64,000 bases of DNA from an uncultured Hyphomicrobiales bacterium (GCA_903851305.1 CAINNX010000079.1:1-64000); one strand, 5' to 3'; shown: positions 1-11,360, counted from the first letter of the stretch. Numbers and translations: made by a program. The notes: generated by a model from the letters alone, not told the origin.

Positions 1-1601
<1,601 letters not shown>

Positions 1602-1984
1602 GCAAAAAGCCTTCTGGAGCTGGCGTCAGGCACAGCTTGCCTCAGTGATCAGGATCGCGACCAAGGCCGCGGAACCACATGCAACAAGCTTGTCAGGGAA
1701 CGGGACCGCTTTAATGCGTCCCGAAGACGGGCGTCAGGTAACACAAGGGCACCGCCCACGCAACCGCATCTGGCGGCGCGAAGGTCAGGCTTTTGGATGA
1801 CAAGACGGCAATCGGCCACAGTCCGCCCGGCTATCCACAGGAAGGCAGAATTGCCCAAAATGGGCGCAAACTTGGCGCTCCAGCCCCTTTTTTGTTGCGC
1901 TGCACTCAAAAACCCTGCCGCTTGCGTGGCTTGCTCGGAGCGTCTAGCGGAAGATGGACGCTATTCCTGCCTACGAGGTTGCTT
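1602..1984. other. Divergent intergenic region between atpH and mutT
   Basis: This gap of about 380 bases separates atpH (leftward) from mutT (rightward) and should contain both promoters. The ORFs the track reports here lack good ribosome sites and overlap one another on both strands, so none is called. A short inverted repeat GCCCA-AAA-TGGGC lies near 1855 and one TATCCACAG near 1833 resembles a DnaA box by chance. No clear -35/-10 pair was identified by eye. Confidence 0.5.
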
Positions 1985-2386
1985 TTGAAACTGCTGCTCG
2001 TCGTCGCCGCCGCTCTGGTTGATTCGGATAATCGGGTGCTGATTGCCCAACGCCCGGAGGGCAAGGCGCTGGCGGGCCTGTGGGAGTTTCCCGGCGGCAA
2101 GATCGACCCCCATGAGCGGCCCGAACAAGCGCTGATCCGTGAATTGCATGAAGAGCTCGGCATTCGCGTGAAAGAGGCCTGCCTCGCGCCGCTCACCTTT
2201 GCGAGCTACGCCTACCCTGATTTCCATCTGATGATGCCGCTGTATATTTGCAGGCGTTGGGAAGGGCTTGTCACCTCACGCGAAAAGCAAGCCCTCAAAT
2301 GGGTGCGTCCGACTGAGCTGCGCCAATATCCGATGCCGCCTGCAGATGAGCCGCTGATTCCTGCGCTCATCGATATTGTGGGGTAA
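1985..2386 (+). CDS. mutT: MutT-type Nudix hydrolase (8-oxo-dGTP diphosphatase)
   Basis: Hydrolyses oxidised (deoxy)nucleoside triphosphates such as 8-oxo-dGTP to the monophosphate, cleaning the nucleotide pool. The Nudix box GGKIDPHERPEQALIRELHE continuing to ELGI fits GX5EX7REUXEEXGU at about residues 38-60. The track starts this ORF at 1793, but the first 64 residues look unlike MutT. A TTG at 1985 preceded by ACGAGG six bases upstream gives MKLLLVVAAALVDSDNRVL, a typical MutT N-terminus, and a 133-residue protein of normal size. It is separated from the EVE gene by a REP-like repeat. The non-ATG start is inferred from spacing and family length. Confidence 0.9.
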   Translation: MKLLLVVAAALVDSDNRVLIAQRPEGKALAGLWEFPGGKIDPHERPEQALIRELHEELGIRVKEACLAPLTFASYAYPDFHLMMPLYICRRWEGLVTSREKQALKWVRPTELRQYPMPPADEPLIPALIDIVG

Positions 2387-2393
2387 CCCACGC

Positions 2394-2491
2394 CGTCATT
2401 GCGAGGAGCCGAAGGCGACGCGGCAATCCATGGCGCGCTGCCCGCCTCGAACCATGTGACAAAGGATTGCTTCGCTTCGCTCGCAATGATG
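2394..2491. repeat. REP/BIME-like palindromic intergenic repeat
   Basis: Two inverted arms flank a variable centre: CGTCATTGCGAGGAGCCGAA at the left and GGATTGCTTCGCTTCGCTCG-CAATGATG at the right, each itself partly palindromic. The pattern (CATTGCGAG...AGCGAAGCAATCC) is that of dispersed repeats common between genes in Bradyrhizobium/Rhodopseudomonas-type genomes, recalled from general knowledge. It lies between the convergent mutT and EVE genes and ends four bases from the EVE stop, so its transcript could fold into a 3'-end stabilising or terminating structure. Only one copy was seen in this window. Confidence 0.75.
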
Positions 2492-2495
2492 AAGC

Positions 2496-2909
2496 TCAGA
2501 GGCCGCCCATTTTGCAAACGAGTTTCCATTCCGCATCGGTCGCGGGCTGCACCGACAGACGCATGGATGTGACGAGCGACATTTTGGCCAATGCCGGTGT
2601 GGCTTTCACTTGCGCCAGTGTCACCGGCGCTTTCAGCGGCTTCACCGCTTTGAAATCGACCATGACAAATTTGCCACTCTCGTCTTCAGGATCGGGATAA
2701 TGTTCCTTGATCACTTCGACAATGCCGACAATCTCTTTGCCTTCATTCGAATGATAGAAAAAAGCCTGATCGCCTTTCTTCATCGCAATGAGATGGTTTT
2801 TGGCCAGATGGTTGCGCACACCATTCCAATGCGTGCCTTTGGCACCAGCCTTCACCTGATCATCCCATGACCATTTGAACGGCTCGCTCTTGACCAACCA
2901 ATGCGCCAT
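2496..2909 (-). CDS. EVE domain protein
   Basis: The 137-residue protein is almost entirely one EVE domain (DUF55), a PUA-like fold found in human THYN1 and in bacterial proteins thought to bind modified bases in nucleic acids. Characteristic pieces are MAHWLVKSEP at the N-terminus, HWNGVRNHLAKNHL, and KKGDQAFFYHSNEGKEIVGI in the middle. The gene follows gpsA on the same strand with a 22-base gap, so it is probably the last gene of a tsaD-gpsA-EVE operon, a common alphaproteobacterial arrangement. The ligand is not known; a link with tRNA or DNA base modification is only suggested by family and by the tRNA-modifying neighbour tsaD. Confidence 0.92.
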   Translation of the reverse strand: MAHWLVKSEPFKWSWDDQVKAGAKGTHWNGVRNHLAKNHLIAMKKGDQAFFYHSNEGKEIVGIVEVIKEHYPDPEDESGKFVMVDFKAVKPLKAPVTLAQVKATPALAKMSLVTSMRLSVQPATDAEWKLVCKMGGL

Positions 2910-2931
2910 GTCCCATGCCCCTGTCAGAAAA

Positions 2932-3915
2932 CTAGCCTTCCGCTTTTTGCGGCCGGGCCAATAAAATGCCGATTGCTTGATCTACGGTGAGACGCCCGCT
3001 GAGGATCTCTGCGACTGCGCAAGCAATCGGCATATCGACGCTGCTTGTCTGCGCCATGTCGAGCAGCACAGGGGCGGTGGCCGCGCCTTCAGCAAGCTTT
3101 TCCGGCAGTTCTTTGCCGCGCCCCAAAGCAAAACCATACGAGAAATTACGCGATTGCGCGGATGAACACGTGAGCACGAGATCACCCAGACCAGATAGAC
3201 CCATCAACGTCTCGGGACGCGCGCCACGCGACGCTGCAAAGCGCGACAATTCAGCAAAGCCGCGTGCGATCAGAGCAGCCCCCGCGCTCGCACCCAGACC
3301 GCGCCCGGCCGCTATGCCGCACGCAATGGCCAACACATTTTTCGTGGCGCCACCAATCTCGACACCCAGCACATCTGTTGAATGATAAAGACGTAGAGTT
3401 GGCGTGCCGAGTGCAGAGGCCAGTGCCCGCGCCAGCGTTTCATCGTTTGCTGCCACCGTTACCGCTGTCGGCAAACCGCGCGCGACGTCATCGGCAAAAC
3501 TGGGGCCTGACAGAATGGCCGTGGGTTGTCCGGGCAAAACCTGCGCGACCACATCGCTCAGCAAAAGATTGGTGCCGCGTTCAATACCTTTTGCGCAAAT
3601 AACGAGTGGTGCATCGGCACGAATGGTTCCCCTCACATGCTCGGCCATGCCGCGCAAAGCTTGGGCTGGCACCACGCACAGCACGATATCGGCGTCCGCA
3701 ATGGATGAAAGTTCTGCCTGTGGCAGAACGCCTTCTGCCAATTTGATTCCCGGCAAGCGGCGCTTGTTTTCACGTGTCTGCACAAGTTCGGCAACATGCT
3801 GGTGATCGCGTGCCCAGAGGATAACCTCGCGGCCCGGACGCGCTGCCGCATTGGCCAGCGCTGTGCCCCAAGCCCCTGCACCAAGCACTGCAATCTTGCT
3901 GATGTCTGTGCGCAT
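2932..3915 (-). CDS. gpsA: Glycerol-3-phosphate dehydrogenase [NAD(P)+]
   Basis: Reduces dihydroxyacetone phosphate to sn-glycerol-3-phosphate, the backbone precursor of membrane phospholipids, in the cytosol. The N-terminal Rossmann motif GAGAWGTALA is at about residues 12-21; the conserved LSGPSFADDVARGLPTAV segment and VEIGGATKNVLAIACGI (with the catalytic lysine) follow. The length of 327 residues is standard. Its start lies six bases after the tsaD stop, so the two are very likely cotranscribed, with the EVE gene behind. Confidence 0.97.
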   Translation of the reverse strand: MRTDISKIAVLGAGAWGTALANAAARPGREVILWARDHQHVAELVQTRENKRRLPGIKLAEGVLPQAELSSIADADIVLCVVPAQALRGMAEHVRGTIRADAPLVICAKGIERGTNLLLSDVVAQVLPGQPTAILSGPSFADDVARGLPTAVTVAANDETLARALASALGTPTLRLYHSTDVLGVEIGGATKNVLAIACGIAAGRGLGASAGAALIARGFAELSRFAASRGARPETLMGLSGLGDLVLTCSSAQSRNFSYGFALGRGKELPEKLAEGAATAPVLLDMAQTSSVDMPIACAVAEILSGRLTVDQAIGILLARPQKAEG

Positions 3916-3921
3916 CTTGTC

Positions 3922-4980
3922 TCAAGCCTTGCCGTTGTTGACGCGTTCGGCCTCAAGATCGAGGGGCCAGCGGGGACGGGCTGCGAAATCAAGCCCATCG
4001 GTCATACCACGGCGCAGACGCTCCAGTCCCGCCCAGGCAATCATGGCACCATTATCAGTGCACAACGCAGGCGGCGGCAGCACCAGATGCAGGCCACTCT
4101 CTCCACAAAAGCGAGACAACGCGCGGCGAATGGCGCCATTGGCCGCCACACCACCCGCCACAACAAGCGCGGACGGATCGCCGTTGTCTTGCCGGAACGC
4201 ACGCAGCGCATGGCGAATACGGTCGATGATGACATCGACAACAGCCGCCTGAAAGGACGCGCAAATATCGGGAATATCCTGCGGCCGCAGCGGCGCGATG
4301 CGTTCGGCTTCCAGACGCACTGCCGTCTTCAATCCTGACAGCGAAAAATCAGCGCCCGGACGGCGCAACATGGGACGAGGAAAATCAAACCGCTGCGGGT
4401 CGCCTGTCATCGCCGCTTTCTCGACTTGCGGCCCGCCCGGATAGGGGAGCCCCAGCATTTTGGCGACCTTGTCGAAGGCCTCGCCCAAAGCATCGTCGAT
4501 GGTTGTGCCCAGACGCTTGTAATCACCCACGCCACGCACGGCGATGAGCTGTGTATGTCCGCCAGAGACCAGCAGCAACAGATAGGGGAATTCGATTCCA
4601 TCCGTCAGGCGCGCCGTCAGCGCATGAGCTTCCAGATGATTGACTGCAATGAAAGGCTTGTCAGCGGCCAGCGCCAAGGCCTTGCCAAAAGTCAGACCGA
4701 CAATGACGCCACCGATCAGCCCCGGCCCTGCGGCCGCGGCAATGCCGTCCATATCGTGAATGGTGCAGCCCGCTGTGGCCAGCGCGCGCTCGACCAAGCG
4801 ATCCAGCACATCCACATGGGCGCGCGCGGCAATTTCGGGCACCACGCCGCCATAGGCTGCGTGCTCGGCGATCTGGCTCATCACTTCGTTGGACAGAATA
4901 TCACCGCCGCCCCTGCTTGAGAGGCTGACGACCGCGGCGGCGGTCTCATCACAGGTGGTTTCAATTCCAAGTACGCGCAT
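3922..4980 (-). CDS. tsaD: tRNA N6-adenosine threonylcarbamoyltransferase TsaD
   Basis: Transfers the threonylcarbamoyl group to A37 of ANN-decoding tRNAs, working with TsaB and TsaE. The ORF in the track is over-extended to 5319 and runs through hemC; the family start [18 protein letters not shown] is at 4980 and gives 352 residues, the normal size. The iron-binding HLEAH motif is at about residues 115-119, and VSGGHTQL and GLPYPGGP are family signatures. It heads a leftward operon with gpsA and EVE and is divergent from hemC with about 90 bases between starts, as in many alphaproteobacteria. Confidence 0.97.
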   Translation of the reverse strand: MRVLGIETTCDETAAAVVSLSSRGGGDILSNEVMSQIAEHAAYGGVVPEIAARAHVDVLDRLVERALATAGCTIHDMDGIAAAAGPGLIGGVIVGLTFGKALALAADKPFIAVNHLEAHALTARLTDGIEFPYLLLLVSGGHTQLIAVRGVGDYKRLGTTIDDALGEAFDKVAKMLGLPYPGGPQVEKAAMTGDPQRFDFPRPMLRRPGADFSLSGLKTAVRLEAERIAPLRPQDIPDICASFQAAVVDVIIDRIRHALRAFRQDNGDPSALVVAGGVAANGAIRRALSRFCGESGLHLVLPPPALCTDNGAMIAWAGLERLRRGMTDGLDFAARPRWPLDLEAERVNNGKA

Positions 4981-5073
4981 CGGCCCATTGATTCTGTTGG
5001 GGTCACTCTTTCGCAGCCCTGCGCGACACCCTATAGTCCGCCTCAAACGAGTTGCAACTGTCTGGGGAACGAA

Positions 5074-5997
5074 ATGGGGCAAGCCTGGATGAGGATTGGC
5101 ACGCGGGGCTCTCCGCTCGCGCTGGCCCAGGCTCACGAAACACGCCATCTTCTGGCCGTCGCTCATGGCATTCCGGAAGAGCGCATCGACATCGTCATCA
5201 TCAAGGTCATGGGCGACCAGATTCTGGATCGGCCACTGTCGGAAGCCGGCGGCAAGGGGCTGTTCACCAAAGAGATCGATCTCGCCCAGCTCGATGGTTC
5301 CATCGATATCGCCGTTCACTCCTCAAAAGATCTGCCGACCCTCCTGCCGGACGGGCTTGAGATCGGTGGCTTCTTAGCCCGCGAAGATGTGCGCGATGCG
5401 TTCATTTCGTTGCGCGCCAAAAGCCTGATGGATCTGCCAGTCGGCGCCTTGGTCGGAACCGCTTCGCTGCGCCGCCAAGCGCTGGTGCGCAAATTGCGCC
5501 CGGATCTGCGTGTGGGCCTGTTGCGCGGCAATGTGCAGACCCGCCTCTCCAAATTGCAAAGCGGCGAATGTGACGCGACCTTGCTCGCACTCGCGGGCCT
5601 GAAGCGGCTCAACCTGACGCAGCATGTCACTGAAATCCTCGATGAGGAAATCTTCCTGCCCGCGGTTGGGCAAGGCGCGATTGGCATCACCGTGCGCACC
5701 GATGATCATGAGACGCGTGTCAAACTCGGTGCTATCTTGCACGCCGATACCGGCTATGCGCTGACACTGGAGCGTGCTTTCTTACGCGTGCTGGATGGCT
5801 CATGTCGCACGCCGATTGCCGGTCTTGCGCGCGTCAGTGGACATGACGTTTCTTTCCGCGGTCTGATCATGCGCACCGATGGTTCAGAACATTACGAGAC
5901 GCAGATCAGCGGCAATATTGCTGATGCGGAACGCCTTGGTGTGCAAGCAGGGCAAGATCTTCTGGCACGTGCGCCCGCCGATATTCTGACCCACTAA
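5074..5997 (+). CDS. hemC: Porphobilinogen deaminase (hydroxymethylbilane synthase)
   Basis: Polymerises four porphobilinogen molecules into hydroxymethylbilane for haem and related tetrapyrroles. The 307-residue protein has the start [15 protein letters not shown], the [14 protein letters not shown] loop, and [11 protein letters not shown] with the dipyrromethane-cofactor cysteine at about residue 244. The ATG at 5074 has GGGGAAC upstream; the ATG at 5089, beginning directly with MRIGTRGSP, is an alternative without a clear ribosome site. A CTATAGT at 5031-5037 may be a -10 element. hemD follows after four bases, so hemCD form an operon. Confidence 0.97.
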   Translation: MGQAWMRIGTRGSPLALAQAHETRHLLAVAHGIPEERIDIVIIKVMGDQILDRPLSEAGGKGLFTKEIDLAQLDGSIDIAVHSSKDLPTLLPDGLEIGGFLAREDVRDAFISLRAKSLMDLPVGALVGTASLRRQALVRKLRPDLRVGLLRGNVQTRLSKLQSGECDATLLALAGLKRLNLTQHVTEILDEEIFLPAVGQGAIGITVRTDDHETRVKLGAILHADTGYALTLERAFLRVLDGSCRTPIAGLARVSGHDVSFRGLIMRTDGSEHYETQISGNIADAERLGVQAGQDLLARAPADILTH

Positions 5998-6001
5998 AGC
6001 C

Positions 6002-6688
6002 ATGCACATCCTCCTCACACGGCCCGAGGCGGATGCAAGACTGAGCGCAGAAAAACTATCTGCGCTCGGCCATTGCTGCATTGTCGCGCCGCTCTTTGAG
6101 ATTGCGCCCACAGATGAACATAAACCGCACGGCGATTTCTCCGGCCTCCTCGCGACCAGTGCGCATGCCTTCGATGCACCCGAACAATTTCAGGCACTGC
6201 GCGATTTGCCACTGCATCTTGTGGGGGAGCGCACAGCAGAAGCAGCACGCCGTGCAGGCTTTGCGCATATGCGCAGCAGCGCGCCAGACGGCGAAGCTCT
6301 GGCTGAGAGCATCGGCAAAGGGGCAGAGCATTTTCTCTATCTGGCGGGGCGCGAGCGGCGGCCCGAACTTGAGACCCAGCTCGCCGCGCAAGGTCATCGC
6401 GTAACGCCCTGGATCAGGTATGAAACACGGCAAGTGGCCCACCTGCCACAAACTGCGCACGCCGCCTTGTTAGGCAGCAAGATTGACGTTGTTTTGCATT
6501 TCTCCACACGCAGCGCAGCCCTCTATCGTGCTTTGGCGTGTGCAGCGGGGCTTGAGGCACAAGCACTAAAGCCTGTGCAGATCGCCATTTCGGCGCGCGC
6601 GGCCCAAAAGCTTGCCGGAGCGGGTAAAATTGCGGTCGCCCCGACACCCGATTTCGACGGTCTCCTTTCCGCGCTCAAGGCCTTGTAG
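6002..6688 (+). CDS. hemD: Uroporphyrinogen-III synthase
   Basis: Closes and inverts ring D of hydroxymethylbilane to give uroporphyrinogen III. HemD proteins diverge strongly, so the call rests on the N-terminus MHILLTRPEADARLSAEKL, on 228 residues being the normal length, on the weak VGERTAEAARRAGF motif, and on position four bases behind hemC. The C-terminal half (HFSTRSAALY, ISARAAQKLAG) also fits the family. In related genomes a mitofilin/HemX-like gene often follows; here it is replaced by a tctC-type gene. Confidence 0.93.
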   Translation: MHILLTRPEADARLSAEKLSALGHCCIVAPLFEIAPTDEHKPHGDFSGLLATSAHAFDAPEQFQALRDLPLHLVGERTAEAARRAGFAHMRSSAPDGEALAESIGKGAEHFLYLAGRERRPELETQLAAQGHRVTPWIRYETRQVAHLPQTAHAALLGSKIDVVLHFSTRSAALYRALACAAGLEAQALKPVQIAISARAAQKLAGAGKIAVAPTPDFDGLLSALKAL

Positions 6689-6742
6689 TTCCGCCCCGTT
6701 TGCTCCTATCGTGGGGCATAAAAATAAGACGGGGAGGAAATG

Positions 6743-7774
6743 ATGCTGCTGTCCTTGGCACGCCTGATCGGCGCCGCTGCCATTACCACGAGCCTTGCTG
6801 CCACCTGTGCGCAGGCTCAGACACCAGAAGCCGAAGCGGCCTTTTTCAAAGGCAAGAATGTGCGCATTGCCGTGGGTTATGGCCCGGGCGGCGGCTATGA
6901 CGTTTATGCCCGTATGATCGCCCCGCATATCGGCAAGCATTTGGGCGCCAATATTATTGTCGAAAACCAGCCCGGCGCTGGCGGCATTACCGCGCTGAAT
7001 GCAACCAGCGTGGCCCCGCCTGATGGCCTGCACATGATGATCGTCAATGGCGCAGGCGCAGCCCTCTCGCAAATCATGAGTTCGACTGGTGTGCGCTATG
7101 ATCTGGCCAAGCTTGGCCATCTGGGCACCGTCTCAGCTTCGCCCTGGGTCTGGCTGGTGTCGCCCAAGTCGCCCATCAAAACCCCACAAGATGCGCTGGC
7201 ACTCAACCGCGAGATTATGTGGTCGGCCACAGGTCCCATTGATGGTCTGGCAGATGGCGCCGCCTTCACCTGCGAAGCGCTGAAGATGAAATGCAAAGTC
7301 GTCATGGGCTATGGCGGGTCCAATCAGGCGGCACTGGCCGTGACCAAGGATGAGATGGATTCCATCTATGTCTCCGACACGTCGGCCAATAATTACGTCA
7401 AGTCGGGCCAGAACCGCGCGGTCGCCTCGATGGCGCGCAAGCGTTCGCGCTTTTTCCCAGATACGCCAACAATTTTCGAAGCCGCCAAACTTGATGCCGA
7501 ACAGGCCTGGCTCTTCGATTTCCGTGCCAATATCGAGGATCTCGGCCGCATTCTTGTGGTGCCGCCCAACATGAACGCCTCGCGCCTGAAGTTCATGCAG
7601 GAAGCCGTGCGCAAGGCGCTGACTGACCCCGAAGTCATAGCTGAGGGCGAACGCACACAGCGCTATATCGACTTTGAAGATGCTGAAAAGACTCGCAAGC
7701 GTGCGCTGGCTGTGGTGGCAGACGTCACACCTGCCCAGTTGGCCAAGGTGAACCAGATCCTCAGCCTCAAGTAA
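6743..7774 (+). CDS. TctC-family periplasmic substrate-binding protein (TTT transporter)
   Basis: This is a Bug/TctC-type binding protein, which captures a small carboxylate in the periplasm and delivers it to a TctA/TctB permease. The N-terminus is a signal peptide (MLLSLARLIGAAAITTSLAA ending at AQA), followed by FFKGKNVRIAVGYGPGGGYDVYARMI, the family pattern with the glycine-rich ligand loop, and VENQPGAGGITALN. The track starts at 6740; the second ATG at 6743 has better spacing from GGGGAGG. No permease genes adjoin it, so its partner is in trans. The ligand cannot be read from sequence. Confidence 0.9.
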   Translation: MLLSLARLIGAAAITTSLAATCAQAQTPEAEAAFFKGKNVRIAVGYGPGGGYDVYARMIAPHIGKHLGANIIVENQPGAGGITALNATSVAPPDGLHMMIVNGAGAALSQIMSSTGVRYDLAKLGHLGTVSASPWVWLVSPKSPIKTPQDALALNREIMWSATGPIDGLADGAAFTCEALKMKCKVVMGYGGSNQAALAVTKDEMDSIYVSDTSANNYVKSGQNRAVASMARKRSRFFPDTPTIFEAAKLDAEQAWLFDFRANIEDLGRILVVPPNMNASRLKFMQEAVRKALTDPEVIAEGERTQRYIDFEDAEKTRKRALAVVADVTPAQLAKVNQILSLK

Positions 7775-7781
7775 TCCTCGC

Positions 7782-7814
7782 CGCCGCAGGGCTTTTTCTG
7801 CTAGTCCTGCGGCG
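7782..7814 (+). promoter_or_regulatory. Hairpin covering the priA translation start region
   Basis: CGCCGCAGG (7782-7790) pairs perfectly with CCTGCGGCG (7806-7814), leaving a 15-base loop containing CTTTTT. The right arm ends directly before the priA ATG and no separate Shine-Dalgarno sequence is visible. It could be a weak terminator of the upstream tctC gene or a structure that limits priA translation. TGCTAG at 7800-7805 might alternatively be a -10 element giving a nearly leaderless priA mRNA. Confidence 0.45.
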
Positions 7815-10046
7815 ATGACGGATGCTGTTCAAAAAGGCGCATCGGTCGCCGACGTGCTCACACCCGTCGCGGTCGACACGGCCTATTCCTACAAAATCCC
7901 CGCCGGGCTCACTCTTGCGCCCGGCGATTTCGTGACTGTGCCGCTGGGCACACGCGAAGTCACAGGCGTTGTCTGGGCGCTGCGCGAGGCGGGCGGTGGC
8001 AATCTCAAGAGCATTATCGACAAGCGCGATCTGCCGCGTCTGCGCGAGCCCTTGCGTCAATTCGTTGATTGGGTCGCAAACTGGACGCTGGCGCCACGCG
8101 GCATGGTGCTGCGCATGGGCATTCGTGCGCCTGATGCGGCTGGGCCCGAGCCTGTGCGCATTGGTGTGCGGCTCACAGATGCACGGCCCGAGCGGATCAC
8201 GCCGGCGCGTGCACGCGTCATTGCCGCAGCAGAAGATGGTTTTGCGCGCTCCAAATCTGCGCTGGCGGAACTCGCAGCCTGTTCGGTCAGCGTCATCGAC
8301 ACGTTGATTGATGAAGGCACGCTGGAAGCCATTTCGCTGCCACCCGAGCCCGTGGCGCTTTTGCCTGATGCGGCCCACACACAAGTTGAGCTTGAAGACA
8401 ATCAGCGCGCCGCCGCCGACGACTTGCGTGCCAGCGTGGCCGCGCAGGCTTTTTCGGTGACACTCCTCGAAGGTGTGACCGGCTCTGGCAAAACGGAAGT
8501 CTATTTTGAGGCGGTGGCCGCTGCTTTGGAAAGCGGACGGCAAGCGCTGATCCTGATGCCGGAAATTGCGCTCACCGCACAATTCCTTGATCGCTTTGCC
8601 GGGCGCTTTGGTGTGCGCCCGGCTGAATGGCATTCAGGCGTGGCATCCCGCAAACGTGCGCGCATCTGGACAGGTGTGGCTGATGGCAGCGTGCGCGTGG
8701 TCGCTGGCGCGCGTTCAGCATTGTTTCTGCCCTTCGAGCAATTGGGCGCGATCATCGTCGATGAAGAACATGAAGCCGCCTATAAGCAAGATGACGGCGT
8801 CTCCTATCATGCGCGCGATATGGCGGTGGTGCGCGGGCGTATTGAAAAAGCTGCTGTTATTCTGGCCTCCGCGACGCCCTCGATTGAAACACGCGTCAAT
8901 GCACAACAGGGCCGCTACAAATATCTGAAACTGGATTCGCGCTTTGGCGGGCGCTCTATGCCCGAAATCGCCTGCATTGATCTGCGCACCAGCGCACCCA
9001 CGCGCGGCAAATGGATTGCGCCACGATTGGTGGAAGCCGTGCAAGAAACGGTGGCGCGCGGTGAACAGGCGCTGCTGTTCTTGAATCGTCGCGGCTATGC
9101 GCCACTGACTTTGTGCCGCGATTGCGGACATCGCTTTCAATGTCCTGATTGCACCGCTTGGTTGGTCGAGCATCGCTTCCGCAAAGCGCTCGTGTGCCAC
9201 CATTGCGGACATATTGAGCGGCGCCCTGACGCATGTCCGAAATGCGAAGCAGTGGATTCGCTGACTGCCTGCGGCCCCGGTGTTGAGCGCTTGGCTGAAG
9301 AAGCGAGTGCGCTTTTTCCAGATGCCCGCGTGCTCACATTATCATCTGATTTTCCTGGCGGCACGGAACGCATGCGCGCAGAGCTTGATGCTGTTGCCAA
9401 TGGTGCCTGCGATATCGTCATCGGCACGCAGCTTGTCGCCAAGGGGCACAATTTTCCGCTGATGACGCTGGTCGGTGTGGTGGATGCCGATGTCGGCCTG
9501 TCGAATGGCGACCCGCGTGCGGCCGAGCGCACGTTTCAATTGCTGCAACAGGTGACAGGACGCGCAGGACGCTTCGACAAACCGGGGCGTGGCATGTTGC
9601 AGACCTATCAGCCCGAGCATCCGGTCATTCGCGCGCTGCTCTCAGGTGATGCTGAGCGGTTCTATCAGGAAGAAACGCAGCAGCGGCTCAATGCAGGACT
9701 GCCGCCGTTTGGTCGGCTGGCCGCCATTATCGTCTCAGGCAATGATCGCCCCTCCGCTGAGTCGCATGCCCGCACCCTCATTCGCGCTGCGCAAGCGATG
9801 GAGAAAAGCGACAGGTGGAAACTCACTCCACTGGGCGGCTTGCCACAAGATGACGAAGTGATCATGCTCGGGCCCGCCGAAGCTCCCATTGCCGTTGTGC
9901 GCGGGCGCCATCGCTTTCGGCTCTTGGTCAAAGCGCCACGCAGCGCCGATTTGCAGGGCTTTCTACGCGCCCTGCTGGCCAGCGCGCCGCCAGATCGTGG
10001 CGGCGTGCGCACGCAGATTGATGTTGATCCGCAGTCGTTTCTTTAA
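7815..10046 (+). CDS. priA: Primosomal protein N' (replication restart helicase)
   Basis: PriA recognises stalled or repaired forks and reloads the replicative helicase. The 743-residue protein has an N-terminal 3'BD (VDTAYSYKIPAG), a Walker A GVTGSGKTEVYF at about 220-231, the DEEH box in VDEEHEAAYKQDDG, and the zinc-binding cysteine pairs CRDCGHRFQCPDC and CHHCGHIERRPDACPKC that interrupt the C-terminal helicase lobe. Motif VI appears as QVTGRAGR. Length and order are normal. It converges with argJ, two bases apart, with no terminator between them. In many relatives priA lies next to atpH; here about 6 kb separates them. Confidence 0.98.
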   Translation: MTDAVQKGASVADVLTPVAVDTAYSYKIPAGLTLAPGDFVTVPLGTREVTGVVWALREAGGGNLKSIIDKRDLPRLREPLRQFVDWVANWTLAPRGMVLRMGIRAPDAAGPEPVRIGVRLTDARPERITPARARVIAAAEDGFARSKSALAELAACSVSVIDTLIDEGTLEAISLPPEPVALLPDAAHTQVELEDNQRAAADDLRASVAAQAFSVTLLEGVTGSGKTEVYFEAVAAALESGRQALILMPEIALTAQFLDRFAGRFGVRPAEWHSGVASRKRARIWTGVADGSVRVVAGARSALFLPFEQLGAIIVDEEHEAAYKQDDGVSYHARDMAVVRGRIEKAAVILASATPSIETRVNAQQGRYKYLKLDSRFGGRSMPEIACIDLRTSAPTRGKWIAPRLVEAVQETVARGEQALLFLNRRGYAPLTLCRDCGHRFQCPDCTAWLVEHRFRKALVCHHCGHIERRPDACPKCEAVDSLTACGPGVERLAEEASALFPDARVLTLSSDFPGGTERMRAELDAVANGACDIVIGTQLVAKGHNFPLMTLVGVVDADVGLSNGDPRAAERTFQLLQQVTGRAGRFDKPGRGMLQTYQPEHPVIRALLSGDAERFYQEETQQRLNAGLPPFGRLAAIIVSGNDRPSAESHARTLIRAAQAMEKSDRWKLTPLGGLPQDDEVIMLGPAEAPIAVVRGRHRFRLLVKAPRSADLQGFLRALLASAPPDRGGVRTQIDVDPQSFL

Positions 10047-10048
10047 GA

Positions 10049-11296
10049 CTAGGAGCGATAGTCGCCATTGATGGCGACATATTCCTTGGTGAGATCACAG
10101 GTCCACACGGTCCACGTTCCCTTGCCCACACCCACATGGACGCGCAAGTCGATCTTCTCGCCCTTCATATAGGTCGAGACTTTCGCCTCATCGTAAGACA
10201 GATCACGCAGGCCTTTGTTGGCAACGCGGAAATCGCCAAACCAGATGGCGAGCTTGTCGCGATCGGCCTTTTCACCCGCCTTGCCAACGGCTGCGACCAC
10301 GCGGCCCCAATTGGCGTCTTCGCCTGCAATGGCGGTTTTCACCAATGGTGAATTGGCAATCGACAGGCCAATCTTTTTGGCTGCAGCCGCGCTGGCTGCG
10401 CCCTCGACACAGATCTCAACAAATTTGCGGCAACCCTCACCATCGCGCACGACCTGATGGGCGAGATCAAGCAGAACGCCATCCAGCGCCTTTTTGAAAG
10501 CGGCCAGTCGGCGATCTGTTGCGGATGCAATTTTGGCGCAGCCACGTTTGGCAGCCGCACCTGTTGCAAACAGCATCAACGTGTCAGAGGTCGATGTATC
10601 GCTATCAACCGTGATCGAATTGAACGAGCCCATCACAGATTTCGATAACAACGTTTGCAATACAGGCGCTGCGATTGGTGCGTCAGTGAAGACGAAGGAC
10701 AGCATGGTGGCCATATCTGGCGCGATCATGCCGGCACCCTTGGCCATGCCATTGATTGTCACCGACACGCCGCCAATCTCGCAGGTCGCGGTGGCGACTT
10801 TGGGGAATGTGTCGGTGGTCATAATCGCGCGCGCGGCATCGAGAATGCCTTCTGGCGCAGCTTTTTTCACGAGCTTGTCGAGCGCACCTTCAAATTTGGT
10901 GGCATCCAGCGGCTCGCCGATCACGCCGGTGGAGGCGAGGAAAATCTCATTGGCTGTTGCGCCCGTGGCCTTGGAGGCGATCTGCGCGGTGAGCTTGGTG
11001 GAGGCGACGCCATTCTTGCCCGTAAAAGCATTGGCATTGCCGGAATTGACGACGAGCGCGCGCGCCTTGCCGCCCTTCAGTTTCGCGCGGCACCAATCAA
11101 CAGGGGCCGATGGGCACTTGGATTTGGTGAAGACGCCAGCCACTTTCGTGCCCTTGTCGAGCAGAGCGAGCATGACATCGGTGCGGCCCTTATAGCGAAT
11201 GCCCGCTTCTGCGGTTGAAAAGCGCACGCCTTCAATCGGCGGGCACTGGGCATAGAATTTCGGCGCGAGCGGAGACATCGGTGCGGCTTTGGCCAT
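10049..11296 (-). CDS. argJ: Bifunctional ornithine acetyltransferase/N-acetylglutamate synthase
   Basis: Recycles the acetyl group from N-acetylornithine onto glutamate in arginine biosynthesis. The precursor cleaves itself before the nucleophile threonine: DMATMLSF is present with Thr at about residue 197. Other signatures are [25 protein letters not shown], and the C-terminal AINGDYRS end. The length of 415 residues is normal. Whether it also has the N-acetylglutamate synthase activity (bifunctional form) cannot be decided by eye. It follows the parvulin gene on the minus strand behind a strong terminator, so it probably has its own promoter within 11297-11360. Confidence 0.97.
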   Translation of the reverse strand: MAKAAPMSPLAPKFYAQCPPIEGVRFSTAEAGIRYKGRTDVMLALLDKGTKVAGVFTKSKCPSAPVDWCRAKLKGGKARALVVNSGNANAFTGKNGVASTKLTAQIASKATGATANEIFLASTGVIGEPLDATKFEGALDKLVKKAAPEGILDAARAIMTTDTFPKVATATCEIGGVSVTINGMAKGAGMIAPDMATMLSFVFTDAPIAAPVLQTLLSKSVMGSFNSITVDSDTSTSDTLMLFATGAAAKRGCAKIASATDRRLAAFKKALDGVLLDLAHQVVRDGEGCRKFVEICVEGAASAAAAKKIGLSIANSPLVKTAIAGEDANWGRVVAAVGKAGEKADRDKLAIWFGDFRVANKGLRDLSYDEAKVSTYMKGEKIDLRVHVGVGKGTWTVWTCDLTKEYVAINGDYRS

Positions 11297-11360
11297 GGTG
11301 GTCCTGCTTCCAAGTCTTGAACAACAAAGTTGATGCGCACCCTAAGCAAAGCTTTCTGAC

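Noticed and set aside
1830-1842. Possible DnaA box and origin near TATCCACAG
   Set aside because: A single near-match without an AT-rich unwinding region, dnaA, or further boxes does not support an origin.
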